Shown here: piece after piece, positions 7,287 through 16,361 of the stretch
How positions within the stretch are numbered: position 1 is the stretch's first letter
Layout of the letters: every line of letters starts with the position of its first letter
Source of the DNA: Streptomyces sparsogenes
Lineage (GTDB): Bacteria > Actinomycetota > Actinomycetes > Streptomycetales > Streptomycetaceae
Direction: 5' to 3'
NCBI RefSeq assembly: GCF_001704635.1
Contig: NZ_MAXF01000195.1
Coordinates: forward strand, 1 to 57,206
DNA: 57,206 nt
Position numbers and translations under genes: made by a program
The notes under the pieces: model-generated
Seen by the model: the letters and a program-made list of their open reading frames with translations, nothing else
Told to the model about the DNA's origin: nothing
The model's database searches: none

Positions 7287-10200
7287 TTGAGTGTGGTCCT
7301 GTTCCGCCGCCCGGCCCGTCGGCGCGGCCCCGAAATGCCCGACGGCGAGCTGAAGCTGCAGGAGCCCCCCACGCTGCCCGAGGTGGTTCCGGACAGCTCC
7401 GCCGTCTGGACCTATCTGCCCATGGCGCTCATGTCGGTCTCCATGATGCTGATGTTCATGAGGCCGGGCATGACCGGCAGCGGCGGCAGCCACTTCATGT
7501 ACCTGGCGATGGGCCTGATGGTGCTGTCCTCGGCCGCCATGATGCTGGGGCAGATGATGCGCAAGGCGAGCGAGCGCAAGCAGCGCCTGAAGGGCGAGCG
7601 CCGCGACTACCTGCGCTATCTCACCCAGATCCGGCGCAAGGTCCGCGCCGCCGTGGCCGACCAGCAAACAGCGCTGGCGTGGCGGCACCCGCCGCCGTCG
7701 GCCCTGTGGTCCCTGGTGGGCACCACCCGGCTGTGGGAACGCCGCCCGCAGGACGAGGACTTCGGCGAGATCCGGGTGGCCGTCGGGGAGCAGAAGCTGG
7801 GCCTGCGGCTGACGCCCACGGCCAACACTCCGGTCGAGGACCTGGAGCCGCTGACGGCGCACGCGCTGCGGAGCTTCATCCGGGCCTACTCCACCGTGCC
7901 CGAGCAGCCCATCGCCATCTATCTGCGGGCCTGGGCGCGGGTGCTGTTCCGGGGGGACGAGGAGCGGATACGTTCCCTCGCCCGCGCGATCATCGCCCAG
8001 TTGGCGGCCTTCCACGCCCCGGACGACGTGTGGGTGGCGGTGTGCGTGTCGGACGAGCGGCGCGCGGACTGGGAGTGGGTGAAGTGGCTCCCCCACAACC
8101 TGCACCCCCAGGAGAACGACGGCGCGGGCCCGGCCCGGATGTTCGTCTCGGCCCTCAACGAGCTGGAGGACCTGCTCGGCGCGGAGTTCTTGGAACGGCC
8201 CTCGTTCGACCCGGACGCCTCGCCCGGGCGTGACGAGCCGTACACCGTGATCGTGGTGGACGGCGGCGCGGTCCCCGGCCGCCACCGGCTGGACGGGGCG
8301 GGTTTCCGCAACTGCGTCGTGCTCGACCTGACCGGCGCGCTGACCTGGCGCCCCGGGCGGGTCACCCTGCGCTTCGACGTCAGCGAGGACTCCTTCGAGC
8401 TGGTCCGCACCGACCGCGAGCGCAAGGAGCAGACCACCCGCCTCGGCCGCCCCGACTCCTTCGGACCGGTCGGTGCCACGGCCCTGGCCAAGCGCCTCGC
8501 CCCGTACCGGATGGGCATGGGCGGCGGGGACGCCGCCGAGCCGCTGTCCTCGGACGTCGAACTGACCACCCTGCTGGGCATCTCCGACCTGTACCGCCAC
8601 GATCCGGAGAGCCTGTGGAAGCAGGCCACCGGGACCAACCGGCTCAAGGTGCCGATCGCGGTCGGCCCCGACGGCACCCCGGTGGAGCTGGACATCAAGG
8701 AGTCCGCGCAGGGCGGCACCGGACCGCACGGCATGCTCATCGGGGCCACCGGCTCCGGCAAGAGCGAGCTGCTGCGCACCCTGGTGCTGGCGCTCGCGCT
8801 GTCGAACTCCTCCGAAACACTCAACTTCGTCCTGGTGGACTTCAAGGGTGGCGCCACCTTCCTCGGCCTGGACGAGCTGCCCCACACCTCCGCGGTGATC
8901 ACCAACCTCGCCGGGGAGGCCGCGCTGGTAGGCCGTATGCAGGACGCCCTGCACGGGGAGCTGATCCGCCGCCAGGAGCTGCTGCGCGCCGCCGGCAACT
9001 ACACCTCCGCCCTGGACTACGAGAAGGCGCGGGCGTCGGGCACCCCGCTGGAGCCGCTGCCCAGCCTGTTCGTGATCGTCGACGAGTTCAGCGAGCTGCT
9101 CAGCGCGCACCGCGAGTTCATGGAGCTGTTCGTGATGATCGGACGGCTCGGGCGCAGCCTCGGCGTCCATCTGCTGCTCGCCTCGCAGCGGCTGGACGAG
9201 GGGCGGATGCACCAGCTCGAGAGCCATCTGTCGTACCGCATCGGTCTGCGCACCTTCTCCGCCATGGAGAGTCGCGGTGTGCTGGGTGTGCCCGACGCCT
9301 ACCAGCTGCCGCCGCAGCCCGGCAGCGGCTACCTCAAGTCGGGTGTGGAGGCGCTGACCCGGTTCCGCGCCGCGTATGTCTCCGGCCCGTACCAGCAGCG
9401 GCGCAGCCGGGCCAACCAGGCGCGGGTGGCCAGCCAGACGGTGCCGTGGACGGCGGCGTACGTGGTGCCCCGCCAGCTGCCCGACGTGCCCGAGCCCGAG
9501 CCGGAGCCGGAGGAGGAGACCGGGGACACGCTGCTGTCGGTGGCCGTGGAGCGGCTGCTGGGCGCCGGGCCCCCCGCCCACCAGGTGTGGCTGCCGCCGC
9601 TCGACCTGCCCGCGACGCTGGACCAGGTGCTGCCGCCGCTGACGCCCGACCCGGAGCTGGGTCTCACCACGGTCGGCTCGCCGCTGCGCGGCCGGCTGAC
9701 GGTGCCGATCGGCATCGTGGACAAGCCCTTCGAGCAGCTGCGCGACCTGCTGACCATCGACCTGTCGGGGGTCGGCGGCCACGTGGCCATCGCGGGCGGT
9801 CCGCAGAGCGGCAAGAGCACGATGGTGCGGACGATCCTGACCGCGCTGGCCCTCACCCACACCCCGCGTGAAGTGCAGTTCTACTGTCTGGACTTCGGTG
9901 GTGGCACGCTGGCGCCGCTGGCCGAGCTGCCGCACACCGCGGGGGTCGCGGCGCGGCTGGACAGCGAGCGGGTGGGCCGTACGATCTCCGAGGTCACCTC
10001 GCTGCTGGCCGACCGCGAGCGGTTCTTCCTGACCCACGGCATCGACTCCATGGCGACGTACCGCCGCCGCCGGGCGGCGGGCGAGTTCGCGGACCAGCCG
10101 CACGGCGATGTGTTCCTCGTGATCGACGGCTGGTCCACGGTGCGCCAGGACTACGACCGCAACGTCCAGACGTTCGCCTCCATCGCCGCCCGCGGCCTCA

Positions 10201-11264
10201 ACTACGGCATCCACCTGATCGTGACCACCGCCCGCTGGGTGGAGCTCACCGCGGCCGTGCGCGACCAGGCGGGCACCCACCTCGAGCTGCGGATGGGTGA
10301 CGCCATGGACTCCGAGATCGACACCCGCCGCGCCGCCACCGTGCCGCGCATCCCGGGCCGCGGTCTCACCCGGGAGGGCAAGCTGCACTACCTCACCGCG
10401 CTCCCCCGCATCGACGGGATGGAGTCGGCCGAGGACCTGTCGGACGGGGTGTCCGGTCTGGTGTCGGCGGTCAAGGAGAGCTGGCCGGGCCCGGTGGCCC
10501 CGCGGGTGCGGATGCTGCCGACCGAACTGCCCGCGCGGCAGCTTCCCCCGGCGGGTGGTGACTTCCGGGTGCCGATCGGCCTGGAGGAGGAGCGGCTGTC
10601 GGTCGTCTGGCACGACTTCAGCGAGAGCCCGCACCTGGTCGTGGTGGGCGACACCGAGAGCGGCAAGACCAATCTGCTGCGGCTGATGGCCAAGGCGATC
10701 ATGGACCGGTACACCCCCGCCGAGGCGCGGATCATGCTCGTGGACTACCGCCGTGACCTGGTGGAAGCGGTGCCGGAGGAATACCGCCTGGCGCACGCGG
10801 TGTCCCTGGACGCGCTGCGGGACATGATCGACGGGGCGGCGAGGGCGGTGCAGACCCGGGTGCCGGGCCCGGACATCGCCCCGGGCCGGATGAAGCAGGC
10901 CGACTGGTGGACCGGGCCGCGGCTGTTCATCCTGGTGGACGACTACGACATGCTGGGCGCCGGCATCGGCAACGCGCCCTTCGACCCGCTGCTCAGCCAT
11001 CTCGCGCTGGGCTGGGAGGTCGGGCTGCACATCATCGTCACCCGCTCCGCCAGCGGTGCCGGACGCGGGCTGAACGAGATGCTCATGCGGCGGCTGCTGG
11101 AGGTCAACACGCCCGCCCTGCTGATGTCCTGCCCGCCCTCGGAGGGCTATCTGCTGGGCAACGTCAAGGGCCGGATCATGAACCCGGGCCGGGCCATCCG
11201 GGTCGCCCGCCGCAAGACCACCCAGGTCCAGACGGCGCTCGTGGACCCCGTGGAAAACCCATAG
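7287..11264 (+). CDS. eccC: Type VII secretion ATPase EccC (fused EccCa-EccCb)
   Basis: The 1325-residue motor ATPase of the ESX system drives substrate export. It starts at TTG 7287, preceded by GAGGAG eight bases upstream; a GTG two codons later is the alternative. Two membrane helices lie near residues 45-95. Three FtsK/SpoIIIE-type modules follow, with P-loops GATGSGKSE (about residue 486), GGPQSGKST (about 837) and GDTESGKTN (about 1120). Walker B-like segments are LFVIVDEF, VFLVIDGW and LFILVDDY. The first module keeps a consensus acidic pair (VDEF), while the second has D-G, as is usual for degenerate EccC modules. The mycobacterial EccCa and EccCb are here one chain. It diverges from eccD/eccB and ends at a strong hairpin at 11291. 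Confidence 0.95.
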   Translation: MSVVLFRRPARRRGPEMPDGELKLQEPPTLPEVVPDSSAVWTYLPMALMSVSMMLMFMRPGMTGSGGSHFMYLAMGLMVLSSAAMMLGQMMRKASERKQRLKGERRDYLRYLTQIRRKVRAAVADQQTALAWRHPPPSALWSLVGTTRLWERRPQDEDFGEIRVAVGEQKLGLRLTPTANTPVEDLEPLTAHALRSFIRAYSTVPEQPIAIYLRAWARVLFRGDEERIRSLARAIIAQLAAFHAPDDVWVAVCVSDERRADWEWVKWLPHNLHPQENDGAGPARMFVSALNELEDLLGAEFLERPSFDPDASPGRDEPYTVIVVDGGAVPGRHRLDGAGFRNCVVLDLTGALTWRPGRVTLRFDVSEDSFELVRTDRERKEQTTRLGRPDSFGPVGATALAKRLAPYRMGMGGGDAAEPLSSDVELTTLLGISDLYRHDPESLWKQATGTNRLKVPIAVGPDGTPVELDIKESAQGGTGPHGMLIGATGSGKSELLRTLVLALALSNSSETLNFVLVDFKGGATFLGLDELPHTSAVITNLAGEAALVGRMQDALHGELIRRQELLRAAGNYTSALDYEKARASGTPLEPLPSLFVIVDEFSELLSAHREFMELFVMIGRLGRSLGVHLLLASQRLDEGRMHQLESHLSYRIGLRTFSAMESRGVLGVPDAYQLPPQPGSGYLKSGVEALTRFRAAYVSGPYQQRRSRANQARVASQTVPWTAAYVVPRQLPDVPEPEPEPEEETGDTLLSVAVERLLGAGPPAHQVWLPPLDLPATLDQVLPPLTPDPELGLTTVGSPLRGRLTVPIGIVDKPFEQLRDLLTIDLSGVGGHVAIAGGPQSGKSTMVRTILTALALTHTPREVQFYCLDFGGGTLAPLAELPHTAGVAARLDSERVGRTISEVTSLLADRERFFLTHGIDSMATYRRRRAAGEFADQPHGDVFLVIDGWSTVRQDYDRNVQTFASIAARGLNYGIHLIVTTARWVELTAAVRDQAGTHLELRMGDAMDSEIDTRRAATVPRIPGRGLTREGKLHYLTALPRIDGMESAEDLSDGVSGLVSAVKESWPGPVAPRVRMLPTELPARQLPPAGGDFRVPIGLEEERLSVVWHDFSESPHLVVVGDTESGKTNLLRLMAKAIMDRYTPAEARIMLVDYRRDLVEAVPEEYRLAHAVSLDALRDMIDGAARAVQTRVPGPDIAPGRMKQADWWTGPRLFILVDDYDMLGAGIGNAPFDPLLSHLALGWEVGLHIIVTRSASGAGRGLNEMLMRRLLEVNTPALLMSCPPSEGYLLGNVKGRIMNPGRAIRVARRKTTQVQTALVDPVENP

Positions 11265-11290
11265 GCACCGAGTAAATCCCGTAAACGGTT

Positions 11291-11319
11291 CCGCCCCCGG
11301 TGCACGGCACCGGGGGCGG
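11291..11319 (+). terminator. Strong hairpin downstream of eccC
   Basis: Perfect 13-bp inverted repeat (CCGCCCCCGGTGC and its complement) with a 3-base ACG loop, 26 bp after the eccC stop. It is followed by TTCCCGTT rather than a long U-tract, as is common in Streptomyces. Confidence 0.85.
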
Positions 11320-11345
11320 TTCCCGTTCTCGGCGAGGAATCGGGC

Positions 11346-11411
11346 AGAGGCATTCGGGCCGAGGCAATCTGAGGCATTCGGGCTGAGGCATTCGGCCTGA
11401 GGCATTCGGGC
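11346..11411. repeat. Tandem 14-bp repeats in the eccC/mycP convergent gap
   Basis: Five head-to-tail copies of TGAGGCATTCGGGC or close variants; the second is shortened to 10 bp. They lie between the eccC terminator and the end of mycP. No supported open reading frame covers them. Confidence 0.8.
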
Positions 11412-11463
11412 CGGGCTGCCCGAGCGGCTTGTCCAGCCGGGTCCGCGGAATGCCGGCCGCGCA

Positions 11464-11521
11464 TGTCTAGGGAAATCCCCAGTGTCCGCAGGCGATCCAC
11501 GGTGTCTAGGGAAATCCCCAG
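11464..11521 (+). promoter_or_regulatory. Duplicated GGGA-AA-TCCC element
   Basis: Two exact 19-bp copies, TGTCTAGGGAAATCCCCAG, at 11464-11482 and 11503-11521, are 39 bp apart. Each contains the dyad GGGA-AA-TCCC. They sit between convergent genes, so a conventional promoter for eccC or mycP is excluded. The rest of the 320-bp gap holds the terminator and 14-bp repeats and no convincing gene. Confidence 0.5.
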
Positions 11522-11584
11522 AATTACGCGGCCGGGAGAGGGATCGTGGGGGAGCCGGGCGCGCTTCGGGCCGCCGCGCCTGCT

Positions 11585-12805
11585 TCAGACCGCCGGCCGG
11601 TCCTCCCGGCCCGCCGGGCGCCAGCCCCGGGCCCGGCCCCGCGGGATCACCACCGCCGCGGCCGCCACCAGCAGCACCACTCCGCCACCCGCGCCCGCGA
11701 TCAGCAGCGCGCGGTCCCGCGGCCGCGGGGAGGCGGCCGGCGGAATCTTCGCGGGGGCCGGACGGGGGGTGGCACCCTGCCGGTCGGTCAGGACGGCGGT
11801 CACCGCCGCGTACGGGTCCAGCCGCGGCGGGACCGCCGGATAGGCCGCCGTGACGAGCTGGCGGGAGACCTCGGCGGCGCTCATCCGCGGGTACCGAGCA
11901 CGCACCAGCGCCGCCGCCCCGGCGACGTTCGCCGCCGCCAGCGAGGAGCCGGAGCCGATGAAGTGGCCGGAGCCGCGCGGGCCGACGCTGACCACCGCGT
12001 CCCCCGGCGCCGCCAGGTCCGCCCCATCCTTGTTCGGCGCGTTTTCCGGGCGGGTGCCGTCCGGGCCGTAGTCCATGACCGACAGCACCCCGGGCGCGGC
12101 CGCGGGCCAGTACCAGGGCGCGGGCTCGGCCGGCTCGCGGGTCTCGGGGTCGTCGGGCATCGCGTCCGGGGCGAAAGGGGCGACGACCAAGGCGTCGTGC
12201 CGTGTGGCGTACGCCACGGCGGCGGTCAGCACGGCCTTCCCGCTGGGCACCGCGCGGCCCACGTAGACGACCTTCGCGCCGCCGTCGACCGCGGCCCGGA
12301 TCCCGTTCGCCAGCCGCTCCGCCGTGGGATTGCCGCGGGTGTCCGTACCGCGCACCGCGAGGATCCGCGCCGCGGGCGCCACGCCAGCCACCCCCGAGCC
12401 CTCGCCGGGCGCGGCGGCGATCAGGCCGGCGGCGAAGCTGCCGTGCCCCACGCAGTCGGTGCCCGCGCCGCCGTCCGCGGTGACCCGGCCGGCCAGGGCG
12501 GGGATGTCCGTACCGACACCGGTGTCCACCACCCCCACGGTCACCCCGTGGCCGTCCGTCAGCCGCCAACTGCGCCTCAGACCGAGCGCCTGGCGCGTCC
12601 ACGGCTCGTCGCGGGCCGTCTCGCCGGACGCCTTGGTACACGGCTCGTCGGGGGCCAGGACGGCCGGGACGGCGGGCAGCTCGACGGAGTCCGCGGCGGC
12701 GGCGGGGGGAGCCTGGGCGGCCAGGGGCGCCACGGCCAGCAGGGCGGCGGCCACCGCCCGCGCCACCGTACGGCGATGAGAACGGGCACGTCGCATGGCG
12801 CGCAC
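11585..12805 (-). CDS. mycP: Mycosin-like subtilase (MycP family), atypical oxyanion site
   Basis: Mycosins are membrane-anchored S8 serine proteases that cap ESX systems on the outer face. The 406-residue product has a signal peptide (residues 1 to about 38, ending AAAA-D). Its catalytic Asp94 is in VVDTGVG, His121 in GHGSFAAG and Ser288 in GSGSSLAAANVAG. A C-terminal membrane helix spans about 366-388 with a basic tail. Length and topology match MycP. The stretch where subtilases carry the oxyanion-hole Asn (AAGN) reads LVVAPFAPDA, with no Asn, and the usual NxSLG strand reads VYVGRAV. The protein may therefore be a weak or inactive protease. It diverges from the beta-helix/AAA gene and converges on eccC. 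Confidence 0.85.
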   Translation of the reverse strand: MRAMRRARSHRRTVARAVAAALLAVAPLAAQAPPAAAADSVELPAVPAVLAPDEPCTKASGETARDEPWTRQALGLRRSWRLTDGHGVTVGVVDTGVGTDIPALAGRVTADGGAGTDCVGHGSFAAGLIAAAPGEGSGVAGVAPAARILAVRGTDTRGNPTAERLANGIRAAVDGGAKVVYVGRAVPSGKAVLTAAVAYATRHDALVVAPFAPDAMPDDPETREPAEPAPWYWPAAAPGVLSVMDYGPDGTRPENAPNKDGADLAAPGDAVVSVGPRGSGHFIGSGSSLAAANVAGAAALVRARYPRMSAAEVSRQLVTAAYPAVPPRLDPYAAVTAVLTDRQGATPRPAPAKIPPAASPRPRDRALLIAGAGGGVVLLVAAAAVVIPRGRARGWRPAGREDRPAV

Positions 12806-13039
12806 GATACGCGCGGGACATCACCACGCGGTAACGTACCCCTGGTACGAACTGCCGCGCCGCGCCGCGGAAGTGGATCCGCCGCCGATCTTCGGACCGG
12901 TGCCGGAGGCACCTGGATGACGGTGCCGCGGTCCCGTAGCCTTTCCCCCGCATGCTCGTCCCTCTTCCCCCGGCTTCCAGCGAGCCCGGGCTTCGGGCAC
13001 CGAGGGCCGGCGGCGGCATCACAACGAGGAGGTCCCAGC

Positions 13040-16000
13040 GTGTCACGGCAGTTGCTCACGGTCGGTCCGGACCAGCCGGAGGGCTTCCGGACGATCGGCG
13101 AGGCCCTGGAGAAGGCGCGCGCGGGAGCGGTGATACGCGTCCGGCCCGGCCGCTACCGCGAGAACCTCACCGTCCGCACGCGCATCACCATCGCCGGGGA
13201 CGGGGAGCGCGGCAGCGTGGAGATCTGCCCGCCCCGGGGCACCGCCGTGGTGCTCGTCGCGGACGCGGTGATGCTCACCGACCTGACCCTGCGGGGTGGC
13301 AACGAGGACCTGCCGGTGGTGGACGCGCCCCGGGGCCAGGTGGCCATGGACGGCTGCACCGTGGTGGGGTCGGGCTGGACGGCCGTCCTCGCCCGCGAGA
13401 CGGGCTCGGTGGCCATCCGGGACTGCCGGATCTCCAACCCCGAGGGCGCCGGGGTCGTGGACACCGCGCCCACCGGCAGCGTGGTCGCCGACTCCGTCTT
13501 CGAGCACCTCGGCACCTCCGCCATCGTCCTCGGCGAGCAGGCCCGCACCACGGTACGGGGCTGCCGGATCCGCGACGCCCAGGGCAACGGCATCCTGGCC
13601 AACGGCGAGGCGCAGGGCCGGGTGGAGGACTGCGACGTCACCGCCACCGAGAAGCCCGCCATCGCGCTGGAGGGCAAGTGCGCCACCCATGTGCTGCGCG
13701 CCCGGGTGCACGACACCTCGGTCGGGGTCTACATCACCAGCAGCTCGCGGCCCACCCTCGAAGAGGTCACGGTCACCGACACCACCGGCCCCGGCATCGT
13801 CCTGTCCTCCGGCGCCGACCCCGAGGTGCTGCGCTGCGTCACCTCCCGCACCAAGGGCAACGGGCTCGCGGTCACCGAGCGCTCCCGCGGCACCTTCCAG
13901 GACTGCGCGTTCGACACCGCCACCGCCCCCGCGATCCGGGTCATCGGCAATAGCGCGCCGCTGCTCACCGGCACCACCGTGCGCGACTGCGCCGACAAGA
14001 CCGCGTCCGTGCTGCTGGCCGAGGGGTCCTCGGCGGAGTTCGACCGGCTGGAGGTGGCCGACGCCGCCGGGGTCGGCATCTCCATCCGTACCAACGCCAA
14101 TCCCCTGCTGAGCCGGGCTCGGGTGTCCGACTCCCGCGGCCACGGGCTGGAGGTGGCCGAGGACGGCCGCGGGCGGCTGGAGGTGTGCACGGTCGAGAAC
14201 GCGGAGGGCGCGGGCATCCGCATATCCGACGGCGGCGCCCCCGACCTCCGCGACTGCTCGGTGCGCCGGACGACCCAGGCGGGGATCTCGATCGGCTCCG
14301 GGGGCCGCGGCACCGTCAGCGACAGCGAGGTCCGCTCCAGCGCCACCTCCGCGCTGCACGTGGAGGGCGGCGGCGAGGTGACCGCGCGCCGCCTCCACCT
14401 GGCCGAGTCCGGCGCCCACGGCGTCCTGGTCGCCGAGGGCGGCCGGGCCACGCTGGAGGCCTGCCAGGTCACCGGCAGCACCGGCGACGGCATCCGGGTC
14501 GACAGCGCCGAGAAGGTCACCCTCGCCGGCTGCACCACCAGGGACAACCGTGGCGCGGGGCTCAAGCAGTCCCGCCCCAGCGACCGTCTCACCGTCGAGG
14601 GGCTGGACAGCAGCGGCAACGCGGCCGAGGACGCCTGGGGCGAGACCGCCGGCGGGACCGGCGCCGAGCCGGCCGCGGGCGGCGGGGCGAAGAAGCCGGA
14701 GGGCCCGCTGGAGGAGCTGGAGTCGCTCATCGGCCTGGCCGACGTCAAACACCAGGTCCGCACCCTGATCAACCTCAACCAGCTCGCCCAGCGCCGCGCC
14801 AGCCTCGGCATGCCCGCCCCGCCGATGAGCCGCCACCTGGTGTTCTCCGGCCCGCCCGGCACCGGCAAGACCACCGTCGCCCGGCTCTACGGCGGCATCC
14901 TCGCCGACCTCGGCGTCCTGCGCTCCGGCCACCTGGTGGAGGTCTCCCGGGCCGACCTCGTCGCCCAGATCATCGGCGGTACGGCCATCAAGACCACCGA
15001 GGCCTTCAACGAGGCCCTGGGCGGTGTGCTGTTCATCGACGAGGCGTACACCCTGCTCTCCGACAGCAAGGGCTCCGGTGCCGACTTCGGCCAGGAGGCC
15101 ATCGACACCCTGCTGAAGCTCATGGAGGACCACCGCGACGACGTGGTCGTCATCGCCGCCGGATACACCGACGAGATGACCACCTTCCTCAGCTCCAACC
15201 CCGGTCTGGCCTCCCGGTTCACCCGCACCATCGAGTTCGCCAACTACTCGGTGGACGAGCTGGTCACCATCACCGAGTCCATGTGCGCGGCGCACCGGTA
15301 CGAACTCGACCCGAACACCCTGGGCGCGCTCGCCCGCCTCTACGAGCGGATGCCGCGCGACTCCACGTTCGGCAACGGCCGTGCCGCGCGCCGGGTGTTC
15401 GAGGAGATGGTGGACCGGCAGGCGTTCCGCCTCGGCTCGATGGCCAACCCGGCCGAGGCGGACCTCACCCTGCTGCTGCCCGAGGACGTCGCCGACGACG
15501 CGGCCGTCAGCGGCGCGGACGGAGCCCGCAACTCCAAGGACCTGCTGACCGAGCTGGACGCGATGGTCGGCCTCGGCGCGGTCAAGCGCGAGGTGACCGA
15601 CCTGGTCAACCTGTTGGAGGCCACCCGGCAGCGGCAGGCCGCCGGCCTGCCCACCCCGAAGATCAGCCACCATCTGATCTTCTCCGGTCCGCCCGGCACC
15701 GGTAAGACCACCGTCGCCCGGCTCTACGCGGACCTGCTGCACTCCCTCGGGGTGCTGAAGACCGGTCAGCTGGTGGAGGTGGCCCGCGCCGACCTGGTCG
15801 GCCGCTACGTGGGACACACCGCGCAGCTCACCAAGGAGGTGTTCGAGCGCGCCTTCGGCGGGGTGCTGTTCATCGACGAGGCGTACACCCTCACCCCCGA
15901 GGGGGCGGGCTCCGACTTCGGCCAGGAGGCCGTCGACACCCTGCTGAAGCTCATGGAGGACCACCGCGACGAGGTCGTGGTCATCGCCGCCGGATACACC

Positions 16001-16351
16001 GAGGAGATGCGCCGCTTCCTGGCCTCCAACCCCGGTCTGGCCTCGCGCTTCAGCCGCACCGTCGAGTTCGAGCACTACAGCTCGGAGGAGCTGGTCACCA
16101 TCATGAGCGGCTACGCGGCCACCTCCGGCTACGACTGCCCCGAGGAGACCCTGGCGGCGCTGCGCGCCTATGTGGACCTCATCCCGCGCGACCGCTCCTT
16201 CGGCAACGCGCGCACCGCCCGCCAGCTGCTGGAGGCGATGATGACGCGCCAGGCCCGGCGCATCGGCACCATGGCCGCGCCCGGCCTGGAGGACCTGCGG
16301 CTGCTGCTGCCCGACGACCTGCCGACGGGCTCCGCGCAACCCGCCGGCTGA
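13040..16351 (+). CDS. Right-handed beta-helix protein fused to two CbxX/EccA-type AAA ATPase domains
   Basis: A 1103-residue protein starting at GTG 13040, with GAGGAGG eight bases upstream. Residues 1 to about 545 are a right-handed parallel beta-helix of more than twenty turns (repeated phrases such as GNGILANGEAQGRVEDC). Two tandem AAA domains of the CbxX/CfxQ type follow, with Walker A SGPPGTGKTT at about residues 603 and 882 and Walker B GVLFIDEAYTL in each. EccA, the cytosolic ESX ATPase, uses the same AAA type but has an N-terminal TPR domain and a single AAA domain. Here the TPR is replaced by a beta-helix and the ATPase is doubled. No signal peptide is seen, so it should act in the cytosol. 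Its location beside mycP makes it the probable EccA equivalent. Confidence 0.85.
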   Translation: MSRQLLTVGPDQPEGFRTIGEALEKARAGAVIRVRPGRYRENLTVRTRITIAGDGERGSVEICPPRGTAVVLVADAVMLTDLTLRGGNEDLPVVDAPRGQVAMDGCTVVGSGWTAVLARETGSVAIRDCRISNPEGAGVVDTAPTGSVVADSVFEHLGTSAIVLGEQARTTVRGCRIRDAQGNGILANGEAQGRVEDCDVTATEKPAIALEGKCATHVLRARVHDTSVGVYITSSSRPTLEEVTVTDTTGPGIVLSSGADPEVLRCVTSRTKGNGLAVTERSRGTFQDCAFDTATAPAIRVIGNSAPLLTGTTVRDCADKTASVLLAEGSSAEFDRLEVADAAGVGISIRTNANPLLSRARVSDSRGHGLEVAEDGRGRLEVCTVENAEGAGIRISDGGAPDLRDCSVRRTTQAGISIGSGGRGTVSDSEVRSSATSALHVEGGGEVTARRLHLAESGAHGVLVAEGGRATLEACQVTGSTGDGIRVDSAEKVTLAGCTTRDNRGAGLKQSRPSDRLTVEGLDSSGNAAEDAWGETAGGTGAEPAAGGGAKKPEGPLEELESLIGLADVKHQVRTLINLNQLAQRRASLGMPAPPMSRHLVFSGPPGTGKTTVARLYGGILADLGVLRSGHLVEVSRADLVAQIIGGTAIKTTEAFNEALGGVLFIDEAYTLLSDSKGSGADFGQEAIDTLLKLMEDHRDDVVVIAAGYTDEMTTFLSSNPGLASRFTRTIEFANYSVDELVTITESMCAAHRYELDPNTLGALARLYERMPRDSTFGNGRAARRVFEEMVDRQAFRLGSMANPAEADLTLLLPEDVADDAAVSGADGARNSKDLLTELDAMVGLGAVKREVTDLVNLLEATRQRQAAGLPTPKISHHLIFSGPPGTGKTTVARLYADLLHSLGVLKTGQLVEVARADLVGRYVGHTAQLTKEVFERAFGGVLFIDEAYTLTPEGAGSDFGQEAVDTLLKLMEDHRDEVVVIAAGYTEEMRRFLASNPGLASRFSRTVEFEHYSSEELVTIMSGYAATSGYDCPEETLAALRAYVDLIPRDRSFGNARTARQLLEAMMTRQARRIGTMAAPGLEDLRLLLPDDLPTGSAQPAG

Positions 16352-16361
16352 TCATCCGCCG

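Noticed and set aside
12806..13039. Search for the GGGA-NN-TCCC element in the mycP/beta-helix divergent promoter and in 7014-7286
   Set aside because: No copy better than chance was found in either region, so the element is not general to all promoters of the locus.
7023..13046. A 2007-codon minus-strand open frame over eccC and mycP
   Set aside because: It is His/Arg/Gly/Gln-rich in the pattern expected of the antisense strand of GC-rich genes. It covers eccC, whose domains are unambiguous.
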